Position numbers and translations under genes: made by a program
Shown here: positions 56,962-64,000 of the stretch, one piece after another
How positions within the stretch are numbered: position 1 is the first letter of the stretch
How the letters are laid out: each line of letters opens with the position of its first letter
Notes under the pieces: generated by a model
Database searches by the model: none
What the model saw: the letters and a program-made list of their open reading frames with translations, nothing else
Told to the model about the DNA's origin: nothing
Source: Niveispirillum sp. SYP-B3756
GTDB taxonomy: Bacteria > Pseudomonadota > Alphaproteobacteria > Azospirillales > Azospirillaceae
DNA length: 64,000 bases
NCBI RefSeq assembly: GCF_009495745.1
Contig: NZ_WIDQ01000009.1
Location: forward strand, 1-64,000
Direction: 5' to 3'

Positions 56962-57020
56962 GTGTGGCCCTTTCCGGCGCTACAACACCCGGCCCTTCCC
57001 GTTGCCAAAGATCAGCCCCC

Positions 57021-57497
57021 ATGAGCCAGCATAGTTTCATTGATGCGTTGCTGCCGCCCGGCATTGGCCGGGTGGCTGTGCTGGAACGCGTTGCCGCCCT
57101 GGTGGATTGGCGACGGATTGAGGGGCAGGTGAACAAGGTGCGCCACGCCGGCACGGGGCGGCCGCCCTATGCGCCGTTGACGATGTTCAAGGCGCTGCTG
57201 CTGGCGCAATGGTACGGGCTGTCCGATCCGGGGCTGGAAGAGGCGTTGCTGGACCGGATATCGTTCCGCCGCTTCTGCGGCTTGACGCTGGATGGCGGCA
57301 CGCCGGATGAAACGACGCTTTGCCGTTTCCGTCAGACCCTGCGGCAGGCGGGGCTGGCCGATCACCTATTTCAGCAGGTGCTGGACCAGTTGGCGGTTGC
57401 CGGCTTTCAATTGAAGCCCGGCACGCTGGCCGATGTATCATTGGCGAGGCTGCCCGCCAGAACCGCCCCGCCGGAAACCGACGGGGCGGGCGGATAA
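57021..57497 (+). pseudogene. Truncated IS5-family transposase (N-terminal part)
   Basis: Beginning at ATG 57021 the frame reads MSQHSFIDALLPPGIGRVAVLERVAALVDWRRIEGQVNKVRHAGTGRPPYAPLTMFKALLLAQWYGLSDPGLEEALLDRISFRRFCGL, the DUF772/IS5 N-terminal domain, and reaches LKPGTLADVSL, which normally precedes the first catalytic aspartate. It then breaks into ARLPARTAPPETDGAGG and stops. The DDE catalytic half (about 170 residues) is absent. The break falls in the GC-rich stem that ends the suhB transcript. Confidence 0.82.
57463..57489 (-). terminator. Stem-loop downstream of suhB
   Basis: CCGCCCCG (57463-57470) pairs with CGGGGCGG (57482-57489), extended by CCGG/CCG pairs around an AAA loop. It lies 14 bases past the suhB stop. 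No T-run follows on the minus strand, so its terminator strength is uncertain. Confidence 0.45.
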
Positions 57498-57502
57498 GGC
57501 TT

Positions 57503-58330
57503 TTACTTCTGCGCAGCAGGGGCGGCGGCCTTGGGCTTGCCGGCGTTGCGCAGCACCACGGCCAGATGCGAATGCAGGTTGGCGTTGGCGGCCAGGATGG
57601 AGCCGGAGGTCAGCGGGCTCTTGCCCTGGCCGATCTCGCTGACAAAACCACCGGCCTCCGTCACCAGCAACATGCCGGCGGCCAGATCCCACGGCTTCAG
57701 ATCGGCTTCAAAGAAACCATCAAAGCGACCGGCGGCGGTATAAGCCAGATCCAGCGAGGCGGCACCGAAGCGGCGGATGCCGGAAATCTGACCCATCAGC
57801 GCTTCCAACTGTACCAGGAATTCCTTGGCATTGCCGTGGCCCTTGAAGGGGATGCCGGTGGCGATCAGGGCGTCGGCCATGGTGCGACGGTTGGAGACGC
57901 GCAGGCGCTGGTGATTCAGGAAGGCACCGGCACCCTTTTCGGCCCAGAACATCTGGTCATGCACCGGTTCATAGACGACGCCGGCGATGATCTCACCCTC
58001 ACGCTCCAGACCGATGGAGATGGCCCAGTGCGGAACGCCGTGCAGGAAATTGGTGGTGCCGTCCAGCGGATCGACGATGAAACGGTGGGCCGTGTCCTTG
58101 CCCTTGATCTCGCCCGTCTCTTCCATCAGGAAGCCGAAATCGGGGCGGGCCTTTTGCAGTTCCTCACGCACAATACGCTCGGCCTTCTGATCGGCGGCGG
58201 AGACGAAATCGGCGGGGCCCTTGCGGGAGACCTGGAGATGCTCGACCTCACCAAAATCGCGCAGGATGGCCTTACCGGCCTTTTCCGCCGCACGGGTCAT
58301 GACGTTCAGGATGGCCGAACGGGCTGCCAT
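57503..58330 (-). CDS. suhB: Inositol-1-monophosphatase family protein
   Basis: This 275-residue Mg-dependent phosphatase has the three family signatures: MEETGEIKG (metal glutamate), IVDPLDGTTNFLHGVPHWAISIGL (motif A) and KPWDLAAGMLLVTEAGGFVSEIG (motif B). The start at 58330 (MAARSAILNVMTRAAEKAGKAILRDF) is preferred over five extra codons. SuhB also associates with ribosomal-RNA transcription complexes in E. coli. It forms a likely independent unit on the minus strand. The A/Q/P-rich tail KAAAPAAQK is longer than in many homologues. Confidence 0.93.
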   Translation of the reverse strand: MAARSAILNVMTRAAEKAGKAILRDFGEVEHLQVSRKGPADFVSAADQKAERIVREELQKARPDFGFLMEETGEIKGKDTAHRFIVDPLDGTTNFLHGVPHWAISIGLEREGEIIAGVVYEPVHDQMFWAEKGAGAFLNHQRLRVSNRRTMADALIATGIPFKGHGNAKEFLVQLEALMGQISGIRRFGAASLDLAYTAAGRFDGFFEADLKPWDLAAGMLLVTEAGGFVSEIGQGKSPLTSGSILAANANLHSHLAVVLRNAGKPKAAAPAAQK

Positions 58331-58484
58331 GGTCGAACACTCCACAATGTCTAAGATCGCTGGAGGCCGCGCCAGCAGCCTCTCATTCTGGGGAACAGCG
58401 TATATTCCATTCTGCTGTTACAGCAAATGCGGCAGCGATGCGCAGCAGGGTTGCGGCAGACTGGAACCGTTGATGTGGCACCGA

Positions 58485-60152
58485 TCAATCGGGAATGATG
58501 CTGATCAGATCGAATTTCCATAGCCACATGACCATGCGTGCCCCGGTGGCATTCATCATCCCCGCGTCATTCAGCAAGCTCTGTACGCTGCAACCCCTCT
58601 GCATCGCCAATCGTAACAACCGCGCGGCGGTTTCGGGGTCGAACTGGTTATTATCGAACGCATAGTTGGCGATACCGAGATCTTGAATCACGGCCAGCCG
58701 TTCCAGGCTGTCAGGCTTGGCAAAGATAGGCCAGTGGAGTTGAAGCTGGTCGGTGGAGAAGTGGCCGAAAAGCCGGAACGGGTCTTGCTGCTGTGGCAGG
58801 AGAAAGGGCTGTGATGTCTGTTGGACCGATGCCGCCAGCCTGATCTCCCGCAGGTGTGCGGCCAATTCTGCGTAACGGTGCAGGATCTGCGGCCAGTCAT
58901 ATTCCTGCTGCGCCCGTCGCTGTCCTGCGGCACCCATGCGTCGGCGAAGTTCCGGGTCGTTGACCAGCCGCGCCAAGGCATTGTGGATGGCATCCACCGT
59001 TATGACCGTCGCCAGGCTGCACCGCCCGATATACCTGTCATAGGCTTGTTCATTGCCAAGATAGAGGTCCATGATCGGGACGCCGCTGCCGGGTGGCGGC
59101 ACGAAGGATGGGACGCGGAACCCGTCAATGCCGTCCCTCACCGTGTCCTTGTAGCCGTCCCAATCGCTGACGACGGTTGGCAGGCCGTAGGCCATTGCCT
59201 CCACCGGTGTCAGGCCGAAGGATTCTTGAATATTGTCAGAAAGGGAGACGAAAATATCCGCCGCCTGCCACGCGGCCCCATAGGGTGCCGGGGCGGCCCC
59301 GTCGACCTGGATGAAGCGAACAGAAGGCGCCAGCGCTGCCCGTGCCTTTGCCAGCGCTGCCGGCACGGCATGATGGGAGACGACCCCGGCCTCAATGCAA
59401 ATGATCGGCTGGGTCTTCGCCAGACGCTCAAGCGCCAGATAGAGGGGGGCTGGGTTGCTTTTGGCGTGGATGGTCAGCCGCCCGGCGGAAAGAATGACAA
59501 TATCGTCATCGGCCAGCCCCATGCTTGCCCGTGCGGCGGCACGCCCGATACCCCCCGCCGCACGGGCGGGGACGTCAACACCCAGCGGGATAACAGGAAG
59601 AACGGGTTCATTGAACTTGCTGGCCCCCGTTGTCCGCGCCCAGAGTTCGCAACTTTCCTGAAGCAACCGGGTAACCAGCGTCTGCACGGCTGTGGAGGTG
59701 CAGATCAGCGCATCCCAGGGGCGGAACGGCGGCAACATCAACGCTGCAATCCGATCAAGGGCCCCTTGCGAGGACAGGCTGTGGGTGACACCCATCAGGC
59801 TGAAGGCGGTGGGGCCGATCCGCTCCCGGCGGACGGCAATATCTTGCGGTACCGGGCATGGATAATAAAGGCAGCCACTGTCGATGGCGGCCTCCCAGCC
59901 GGGCGGCAGGCTGCTGCGGATCTGGCCGCGATAGCCAAAATCGCGCATCTGGCTGTTCAGGGCCGCAAGCGCCACCTGGGACGGGCAGATGGTATTGATC
60001 GGCGAATCCGGCCAGGTTCGGGCCATGCCCTGCAACAGTGATTTGCCTGCCACCTGTCGGCCCATGATCTTATCATCGGTGCTGTAGGCTTCACCGATGT
60101 ACCAAAGGCAGAAGGGCGCGGGCGGCAGGGTGTGGCTGTTTTCTGCCGTCAT
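58485..60152 (-). CDS. GT4-family glycosyltransferase
   Basis: This 555-residue cytoplasmic protein has a central GT-B glycosyltransferase core. Key blocks are VIPLGVDVPA, IVILSAGRLTIHAKSNPAPLYLALERL, FIQVDGAAPAPYGAAWQAADIFVSLSDNIQESFGLTPVEAMAYGLPTVVSDWDGYKDTVRDGIDGFRV. ESFGLTPVEAMAYGLP is the EX7E donor-binding motif. About 120 residues after the core (QDPFRLFGHFSTDQL onward) are unassigned. I start at ATG 60152; a longer TTG frame is less likely. The sugar donor, acceptor and pathway are unknown; no polysaccharide genes are adjacent. Confidence 0.88.
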   Translation of the reverse strand: MTAENSHTLPPAPFCLWYIGEAYSTDDKIMGRQVAGKSLLQGMARTWPDSPINTICPSQVALAALNSQMRDFGYRGQIRSSLPPGWEAAIDSGCLYYPCPVPQDIAVRRERIGPTAFSLMGVTHSLSSQGALDRIAALMLPPFRPWDALICTSTAVQTLVTRLLQESCELWARTTGASKFNEPVLPVIPLGVDVPARAAGGIGRAAARASMGLADDDIVILSAGRLTIHAKSNPAPLYLALERLAKTQPIICIEAGVVSHHAVPAALAKARAALAPSVRFIQVDGAAPAPYGAAWQAADIFVSLSDNIQESFGLTPVEAMAYGLPTVVSDWDGYKDTVRDGIDGFRVPSFVPPPGSGVPIMDLYLGNEQAYDRYIGRCSLATVITVDAIHNALARLVNDPELRRRMGAAGQRRAQQEYDWPQILHRYAELAAHLREIRLAASVQQTSQPFLLPQQQDPFRLFGHFSTDQLQLHWPIFAKPDSLERLAVIQDLGIANYAFDNNQFDPETAARLLRLAMQRGCSVQSLLNDAGMMNATGARMVMWLWKFDLISIIPD

Positions 60153-60218
60153 TTTAAAGCCTGAGCCGTGATTGTGACCGATCAAGGTGGACTGATCGTT
60201 GCCCTTGCCTGGATAAAG

Positions 60219-60252
60219 AAAAAGCCCGCGTGCATCAACACGCGGGCTTTTT
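60219..60252. terminator. Terminator between efp and the glycosyltransferase gene
   Basis: AAAAAGCCCGCGTG-CATCAA-CACGCGGGCTTTTT is a perfect 14-bp stem with a 6-base loop, 29 bases past the efp stop and read from the minus strand into TTTTTCTTTATCC. Confidence 0.95.
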
Positions 60253-60280
60253 CAATAACCGTCAGGAACTGATCGGAAGA

Positions 60281-60847
60281 TCAATCCTTGGCGCGTTCCA
60301 GATACTCGCCCGTCTCGATATTGACGACGATGCGGGTGCCGGCTTCGATGTGCGGCGGCACCAGAACGCGGGCGCCATTTTCCAGCACAGCGGGCTTGTA
60401 GGAGGAAGAAGCCGTCTGGCCCTTCACCACCGGGTCAGCCTCGGTGATCGCCAGCGTCACGGTCTGCGGCAGTTCAACCGACAGCGGCGTACCTTCGAAG
60501 GACTGCACGACCACTTCCATGCCATCCTGCAGGAAGATCTTGCCGTCGCCGATGATGTCACCGCCGATGGTCACCTGCTCGAAGGTTTCCTTGTCCATGA
60601 AGGTGAAGTTGTCGTCTTCAGCAAACAGGAACGTCATCTCGTGATCGTCGAGACGCGCACGCTCGACGGCTTCGCCGGTGCGGAAGCGCTCGATATTCTT
60701 GTTGCCGCTCTTCACGTCCTTCATTTCCAGCTGAATGAAGGCGCCGCCCTTGCCGGGCTGCACGATCTGGGTGCCGGTGATGACATAGAGTCGGCCGTTA
60801 TGCTCAAGGATATGACCCTTGCGCATGGTGTTCGCATTGACCTTCAT
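60281..60847 (-). CDS. efp: Elongation factor P
   Basis: This 188-residue translation factor rescues ribosomes stalled at proline runs. It has three beta-domains: KVNANTMRKGHILEHNGRLYVITGTQIVQPGKGGAFIQLEMKDV (domain I), DDNFTFMDKETFEQVTIGGD and PLSVELPQTVTLAITEADPVVKGQTASSSYKPAVLENGARVLVPPHIEAGTRIVVNIETGEYLERA (the EF-P signature). The loop PGKGGAF carries a lysine at the position modified by EpmA/EpmB in other bacteria. The length matches the family. Confidence 0.97.
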   Translation of the reverse strand: MKVNANTMRKGHILEHNGRLYVITGTQIVQPGKGGAFIQLEMKDVKSGNKNIERFRTGEAVERARLDDHEMTFLFAEDDNFTFMDKETFEQVTIGGDIIGDGKIFLQDGMEVVVQSFEGTPLSVELPQTVTLAITEADPVVKGQTASSSYKPAVLENGARVLVPPHIEAGTRIVVNIETGEYLERAKD

Positions 60848-60975
60848 GACACGCTTCTCAAACTTTGGAATCGAGCGGCGCGGAACCTAACAGCAAAGGC
60901 CCCATCTGGCAAACACCCTCTGCGGGCGCTCACCGCATAGGCAACCGGCGGGGCACGCAGGGGCGGGCGGGCCGA

Positions 60976-61401
60976 TCAGGCCACCCCCGGCTTCAGCGAG
61001 AAGACCACGCCCCAGCCATCGGGATCTTCAAAACAGACGGCCCGATCCAGCCAATAGGCATTTTCCGGCTGTACGGGAATCCCGCCGCGCGCCTGGATGG
61101 CGGCGCTGACGGCGTTCAGCGCCGCCCGGTCATCCACATACATCACCAGCAGATAGTCCCGGCTGGGGGCGGGGCAGGGGCTGCCATCGCGGTGCTGGGT
61201 GAATTCCAGCTGGATCCCGGCATCGGGCAGGCCGAACAGCACCCCGTCATAGCCGCCATGATTGCCGCCTTCATCCCGCCAGCCGCCAATCAGCGGCAGA
61301 CCGATGACATCACGGTACCAATTGGTGACGGCATCAATCTGGTCTGTCGGTCGGGCAACGCGCAGGCGGGTGATGGGCAGATGGGCGGGCCAGGAAGTCA
61401 C
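60976..61401 (-). CDS. VOC-family (glyoxalase/bleomycin-resistance fold) protein
   Basis: This 141-residue protein starts from a GTG at 61401 with GGAGAGAG upstream. It has the two beta-alpha-beta-beta-beta modules: LPITRLRVARPTDQIDAVTNWYRDVIGLPLIGG, YDGVLFGLPDAGIQLEFTQH and LLVMYVDDRAALNAVSAAIQARGGIPV, WLDRAVCFEDPDGWGVVFSLK. Metal-ligand positions resemble those of VOC dioxygenase/lyase proteins, but substrate cannot be inferred. It is the gene after efp on the same strand. Confidence 0.82.
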   Translation of the reverse strand: MTSWPAHLPITRLRVARPTDQIDAVTNWYRDVIGLPLIGGWRDEGGNHGGYDGVLFGLPDAGIQLEFTQHRDGSPCPAPSRDYLLVMYVDDRAALNAVSAAIQARGGIPVQPENAYWLDRAVCFEDPDGWGVVFSLKPGVA

Positions 61402-61501
61402 GGCGCTCTCTCCTTTTGTGCGGCGCAACACTTGCCGCGTCGCTGCCTTACCGGCACACTCCAAGGCCGATAATCAGAACATGAAGGGGGGGAAACCTGC
61501 C

Positions 61502-62140
61502 ATGGCGGGCCGCGTCTTTACAATCGCACAGCAGAAGGGCGGGGCGGGCAAGACGACGCTGGCCATCCATCTGGCCCATGCCTGGGTGCTGGCCGGGCGC
61601 AGCGTCGCCCTGGTGGATATCGATCCCCAGGGCAGCCTTTCCGCCTGGTATCAGCAACGGGTGGCGGCCCTGGGGGAGGGGAGCACAGGCTTGACCCATG
61701 CCCAGCTTTCCGGCTGGCGCACCCAGCGGGAGGTGGAAAAGCTGGTGCAGGCGCATGAGGTGGTGGTGATCGACAGCCCGCCGCACGCAGAGACGGAAGC
61801 GCGAATCGCCGTGCGCGCTGCCGATCTGGTGGTGGTGCCGGTCCAGCCCAGCCCGATGGACCTGTGGGCCACCCGCCCCACGTTAGAGCTGGCCAAAGCC
61901 GAAAAGCGCCCGGCGCTGATCGTGCTGAACCGGGTGCCGGCGCGGGGGCGGCTGGTGGATGCGGTGGCGGAAAAGGCAGCCGAACTGGGTGTTCCGGTTG
62001 CGGTGGCGCACCTGGGCAACCGCATCGGCTTCGCCGCCGCCCTGATGGAGGGGTTGACCCTGCCGGAAACCGAGCCGCGTTCGCGTGGGCGGGACGAGGT
62101 GGAGGCGCTGGCGGCTGAAATCTGGGGCTTTGATCGGTAA
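61502..62140 (+). CDS. Orphan ParA/MinD-like ATPase
   Basis: This 212-residue ATPase has the deviant Walker A IAQQKGGAGKTTLAIHL (residues 9-20), then LVDIDPQGSLSAWYQQR (Walker A'), VVVIDSPPHAETEARIAVRAADLVVVPVQPSP (Walker B) and LNRVPARGRL, typical of ParA partition ATPases of the short type. No ParB or parS-like site is beside it, so this is not a chromosome-partition pair. Such orphan ParA proteins often position cell-envelope or cytoplasmic complexes. The start ATG at 61502 removes an unlikely 80-codon upstream extension. Confidence 0.9.
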   Translation: MAGRVFTIAQQKGGAGKTTLAIHLAHAWVLAGRSVALVDIDPQGSLSAWYQQRVAALGEGSTGLTHAQLSGWRTQREVEKLVQAHEVVVIDSPPHAETEARIAVRAADLVVVPVQPSPMDLWATRPTLELAKAEKRPALIVLNRVPARGRLVDAVAEKAAELGVPVAVAHLGNRIGFAAALMEGLTLPETEPRSRGRDEVEALAAEIWGFDR

Positions 62141-62187
62141 GGGAAAATCCCGGCGGCACCCTTGCCCGTGATGCCACCGTGGAAACA

Positions 62188-62652
62188 TCACAGTGACTGA
62201 ACGGCCTCCAAAACCTTCTCCACATGGCCGGGCACTTTTACCTTGCGCCAGATCTGGCGGACCACGCCCTCCTTGTCGATCAGGAAGGTGCTGCGTTCGA
62301 TGCCCATATATTTCTTGCCATACATGTTCTTTTCTACCCAGGCGCCGAACTGCTCCGTCACGTCGCTCTCGGCGTCAGAGGCCAGGGTGAAGGGCAGCTT
62401 GTACTTGGCCTTGAACTTGTCGTGGCTGGCCACACTGTCCTTGGAGATGCCGATGATGGTGGCGTCCACCTGCTCAAAATGGGGCAGGTTCTCGCCAAAG
62501 CCGCAGGCCTGTGTGGTACAGCCGGATGTATCGTCCTTGGGGTAGAAATAGACCACGACATTGTGACCCCGCAGGGCCGACAGGGTAACGCTGCCATTGC
62601 CGTCGGTGGGCAGGGTGAAATCCGGCGCGGGTGCGCCGATGGAAATGGTCAT
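62188..62652 (-). CDS. bcp: Thiol peroxidase of the BCP/PrxQ type
   Basis: This 154-residue peroxiredoxin reduces hydrogen peroxide and organic peroxides using thioredoxin. The catalytic cysteine is in YFYPKDDTSGCTTQACGFGENLPHF. The second cysteine, five residues later, gives the intramolecular disulfide typical of PrxQ. FTLASDAESDVTEQFGAWVEKNMYGKKYMGIERSTFLIDKEGVVRQIWRKVKV is the standard C-terminal part. The start at 62652 gives MTISIGAPAPDFTLPT. It is divergent from the DinB gene by 78 bases. Confidence 0.95.
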   Translation of the reverse strand: MTISIGAPAPDFTLPTDGNGSVTLSALRGHNVVVYFYPKDDTSGCTTQACGFGENLPHFEQVDATIIGISKDSVASHDKFKAKYKLPFTLASDAESDVTEQFGAWVEKNMYGKKYMGIERSTFLIDKEGVVRQIWRKVKVPGHVEKVLEAVQSL

Positions 62653-62729
62653 ATCGGGTTTCTCCGATGGTGGTCGAGGCACGATGGCTGTTAGGTAGCC
62701 CGCCACCGGCATCAGAAAAGGGTTAAGGA

Positions 62730-63278
62730 ATGATCGACGTCGATTATGTGCGGACCATGCTGGTTTATGGAAGCTGGATGAATCGCCGCCTGCTGGACGC
62801 CAGTGCTGCCATCCCCGACAGCGACCGCCGCCGCGACCTGGGCGCCTTTTTCAAGTCGCTGCATGGCACGCTGGATCATCTGTTATGGGGTGATCTGATC
62901 TGGATGCAGCGTTTCATCGGCAGCCCCGTGCCGCAGCCCGGCGCCGATGGCCTGATCTGCCCGACCTGGGAGGGCTTGGTGGAACACCGTGCCGCCGCCG
63001 ATGCGCATATGCTGAACTGGGCGGAAAATCAGCTTACGGCAGAATGGCTGGCCGCCCCGCTTCATTATGCCAGCAAGCTGGCGCGTCGCCAGCGCGTCAT
63101 GCCGGCCTGGGTGCTGGTGACCCATATGCTGAACCATGGTACCCACCATCGCGGTCAGGCGACCACGCTGATGATGCAGTTGGGTGTCGATCCGGGGGTC
63201 ACCGATCTGGCGGCCATGCCGGCCCTGTTCGATGGTTCGCTGGGGATTGCGGCCCAGGACGAACCCTGGCTTGAATGA
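62730..63278 (+). CDS. DinB-family metalloenzyme
   Basis: This 182-residue four-helix bundle protein belongs to the DinB/DUF1569-like group. Conserved metal ligands are the histidine of SLHGTLDHLLWGDLIWMQRF (about residue 50) and the two of THMLNHGTHHRGQATTLMMQLG (about 131-139). YVRTMLVYGSWMNRRLLDA is the usual N-terminal helix. Members are thiol-dependent or divalent-metal hydrolases and transferases of uncertain role, often in stress conditions. The gene runs convergent with the following peroxiredoxin gene. Confidence 0.88.
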   Translation: MIDVDYVRTMLVYGSWMNRRLLDASAAIPDSDRRRDLGAFFKSLHGTLDHLLWGDLIWMQRFIGSPVPQPGADGLICPTWEGLVEHRAAADAHMLNWAENQLTAEWLAAPLHYASKLARRQRVMPAWVLVTHMLNHGTHHRGQATTLMMQLGVDPGVTDLAAMPALFDGSLGIAAQDEPWLE

Positions 63279-63326
63279 TGACTGAAGCGGATGGGCGCCG
63301 GCCGCAGCCGGCACCCATCCTGCCGA

Positions 63327-63809
63327 TTACAGCTGCTTCAGGATGTAGTCAGCGCTGGATACTTCGAACGCGCCCGGCTTTTCCACTTCCAGGCGGGTCA
63401 CCACGCCATCGTCGGCCACCAGGGCGAAACGCTGGCCGCGATGGCCCAGATTATAGGCAGTGCCATCCATTTCCAGGCCCAGGGCCTTGGTCAGGGTGCC
63501 ATTGCCATCGGGCAGCATGGTGATCTTGCCGGCCGTATTGTTGGCCTTGCCCCAGGCCTGCATGACGAACGGATCGTTCACGGCCAGGCAGACGATCTCT
63601 TCCACGCCCTTGGCCTTCAGCGCCTCGGCATTATCGACAAAGCCCGGCAGGTGCTTGGCGGAGCAGGTGGGGGTGAAGGCACCCGGCACCGAGAACACCA
63701 CCACCTTCTTGCCCTTGAACAGATCGTCCGTGCTGATCTCCTGCATACCCGACTCAGTCAGATGCTTCAGGGTGACCGACGGAACGCGGTCGCCAACCTT
63801 AATGGTCAT
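63327..63809 (-). CDS. Prx5-type peroxiredoxin
   Basis: This 160-residue peroxiredoxin uses glutathione/glutaredoxin as reductant in characterised relatives. It starts MTIKVGDRVPSVTLKHL. The peroxidatic cysteine lies in VVFSVPGAFTPTCSAKHLPGF (about residue 49). CLAVNDPFVMQAWGKANN and LGHRGQRFALVADDGVVTRLEVEKPGAFEVSSADYILKQL are typical of the bacterial Prx5 group. It is a second peroxide-detoxifying enzyme close to bcp. Confidence 0.95.
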   Translation of the reverse strand: MTIKVGDRVPSVTLKHLTESGMQEISTDDLFKGKKVVVFSVPGAFTPTCSAKHLPGFVDNAEALKAKGVEEIVCLAVNDPFVMQAWGKANNTAGKITMLPDGNGTLTKALGLEMDGTAYNLGHRGQRFALVADDGVVTRLEVEKPGAFEVSSADYILKQL

Positions 63810-63966
63810 CGCTTGGTTCTCCCCATGGGATACATGTTGGTGGATGATGCATAGGTTCTAGGCTGTGGACCGTTCCACGGCAAGGCGGGGATGGATCGGC
63901 CAGGAAATTAACCCACATTCTCTTCACGGGGACTGGTATCATTCCCCCTGTCATCCTGTTGAGCCG

Positions 63967-64000
63967 ATGCCCATGAAGCAACCCTTCAAACACGCCGCTG
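63967..64000 (+). CDS. Start of a gene cut by the window edge
   Basis: The last bases hold two in-frame ATG codons (63967 and 63973) followed by KQPFKHAA up to the edge. There is no stop within the visible part. Which gene this is cannot be told from 11 codons. The upstream 150 bases (63810-63966) form a divergent promoter region shared with the peroxiredoxin gene. Confidence 0.3.
   Translation, partial: MPMKQPFKHAA

Overview
The window is GC-rich chromosomal DNA of a Gram-negative bacterium, most likely an alphaproteobacterium of the Rhodospirillales/Azospirillaceae type (Niveispirillum- or Nitrospirillum-like). I infer this from the high GC content with strong GC bias at third codon positions, the split cobalamin-dependent methionine synthase, the TonB-dependent receptors, a TIGR02444 protein and a YbdD/CstA pair. 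I could not run a taxonomic search.

Layout. 1-1353 is a transposon graveyard: the 3' end of an IS1182-like element, a palindromic repeat it landed in, and a decayed IS1380-family transposase. 1604-8373 is a five-gene uptake operon: TonB-dependent receptor, periplasmic binding lipoprotein, two permeases and a fused double ATPase. 8364-8841 holds a P450 relic and an IS3 scar. 8937-14351 carries a GNAT acetyltransferase, two tandem M13 zinc peptidases and a TIGR02444 protein. 14344-19052 has pfkA, an inserted AT-richer gene of unknown function bracketed by a 321-bp duplication of the pfkA 5' end, and a BlaI/M56-peptidase pair with a perfect operator. 19190-26545 contains greA, carB, a PAS/degenerate GGDEF-EAL protein and small envelope proteins.

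26669-34279 is the most accessory region. A 3-kb island carries a TIR-domain protein, a RES toxin with its Xre-type antitoxin, and remnants of Phd and ParD antitoxins. It is bracketed by two diverged copies of the metH 3' end. The intact methionine synthase is itself split into two genes with a VapBC-type toxin-antitoxin pair in opposite orientation between the halves. 34368-34387 is a perfect 20-bp palindrome upstream of metH, a candidate methionine-regulon operator. 34382-38927 holds two tandem paralogous 7TM sensor histidine kinases. 39730-45371 is a cell-envelope operon (OmpA-like, MotA/TolQ-like, MotB/OmpA-like, DUF2339). 45681-50150 has a siderophore-type receptor and the cstA-ybdD pair. 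50512-50586 is tRNA-Val(CAC).

51802-52929 is a cluster of small unknown genes. 52962-63809 is mainly housekeeping: gph, glmU, gabD-type dehydrogenase, suhB, glycosyltransferase, efp, VOC protein, orphan ParA, bcp, DinB and Prx5. It also contains a truncated IS5-like transposase and a third copy of the palindromic repeat.

The two observations I rate highest are: (i) two separate insertions, at pfkA and metH, each bounded by partial and mildly diverged copies of the host gene end; and (ii) co-location of two predicted NAD+-consuming effectors (TIR and RES) in the metH island.
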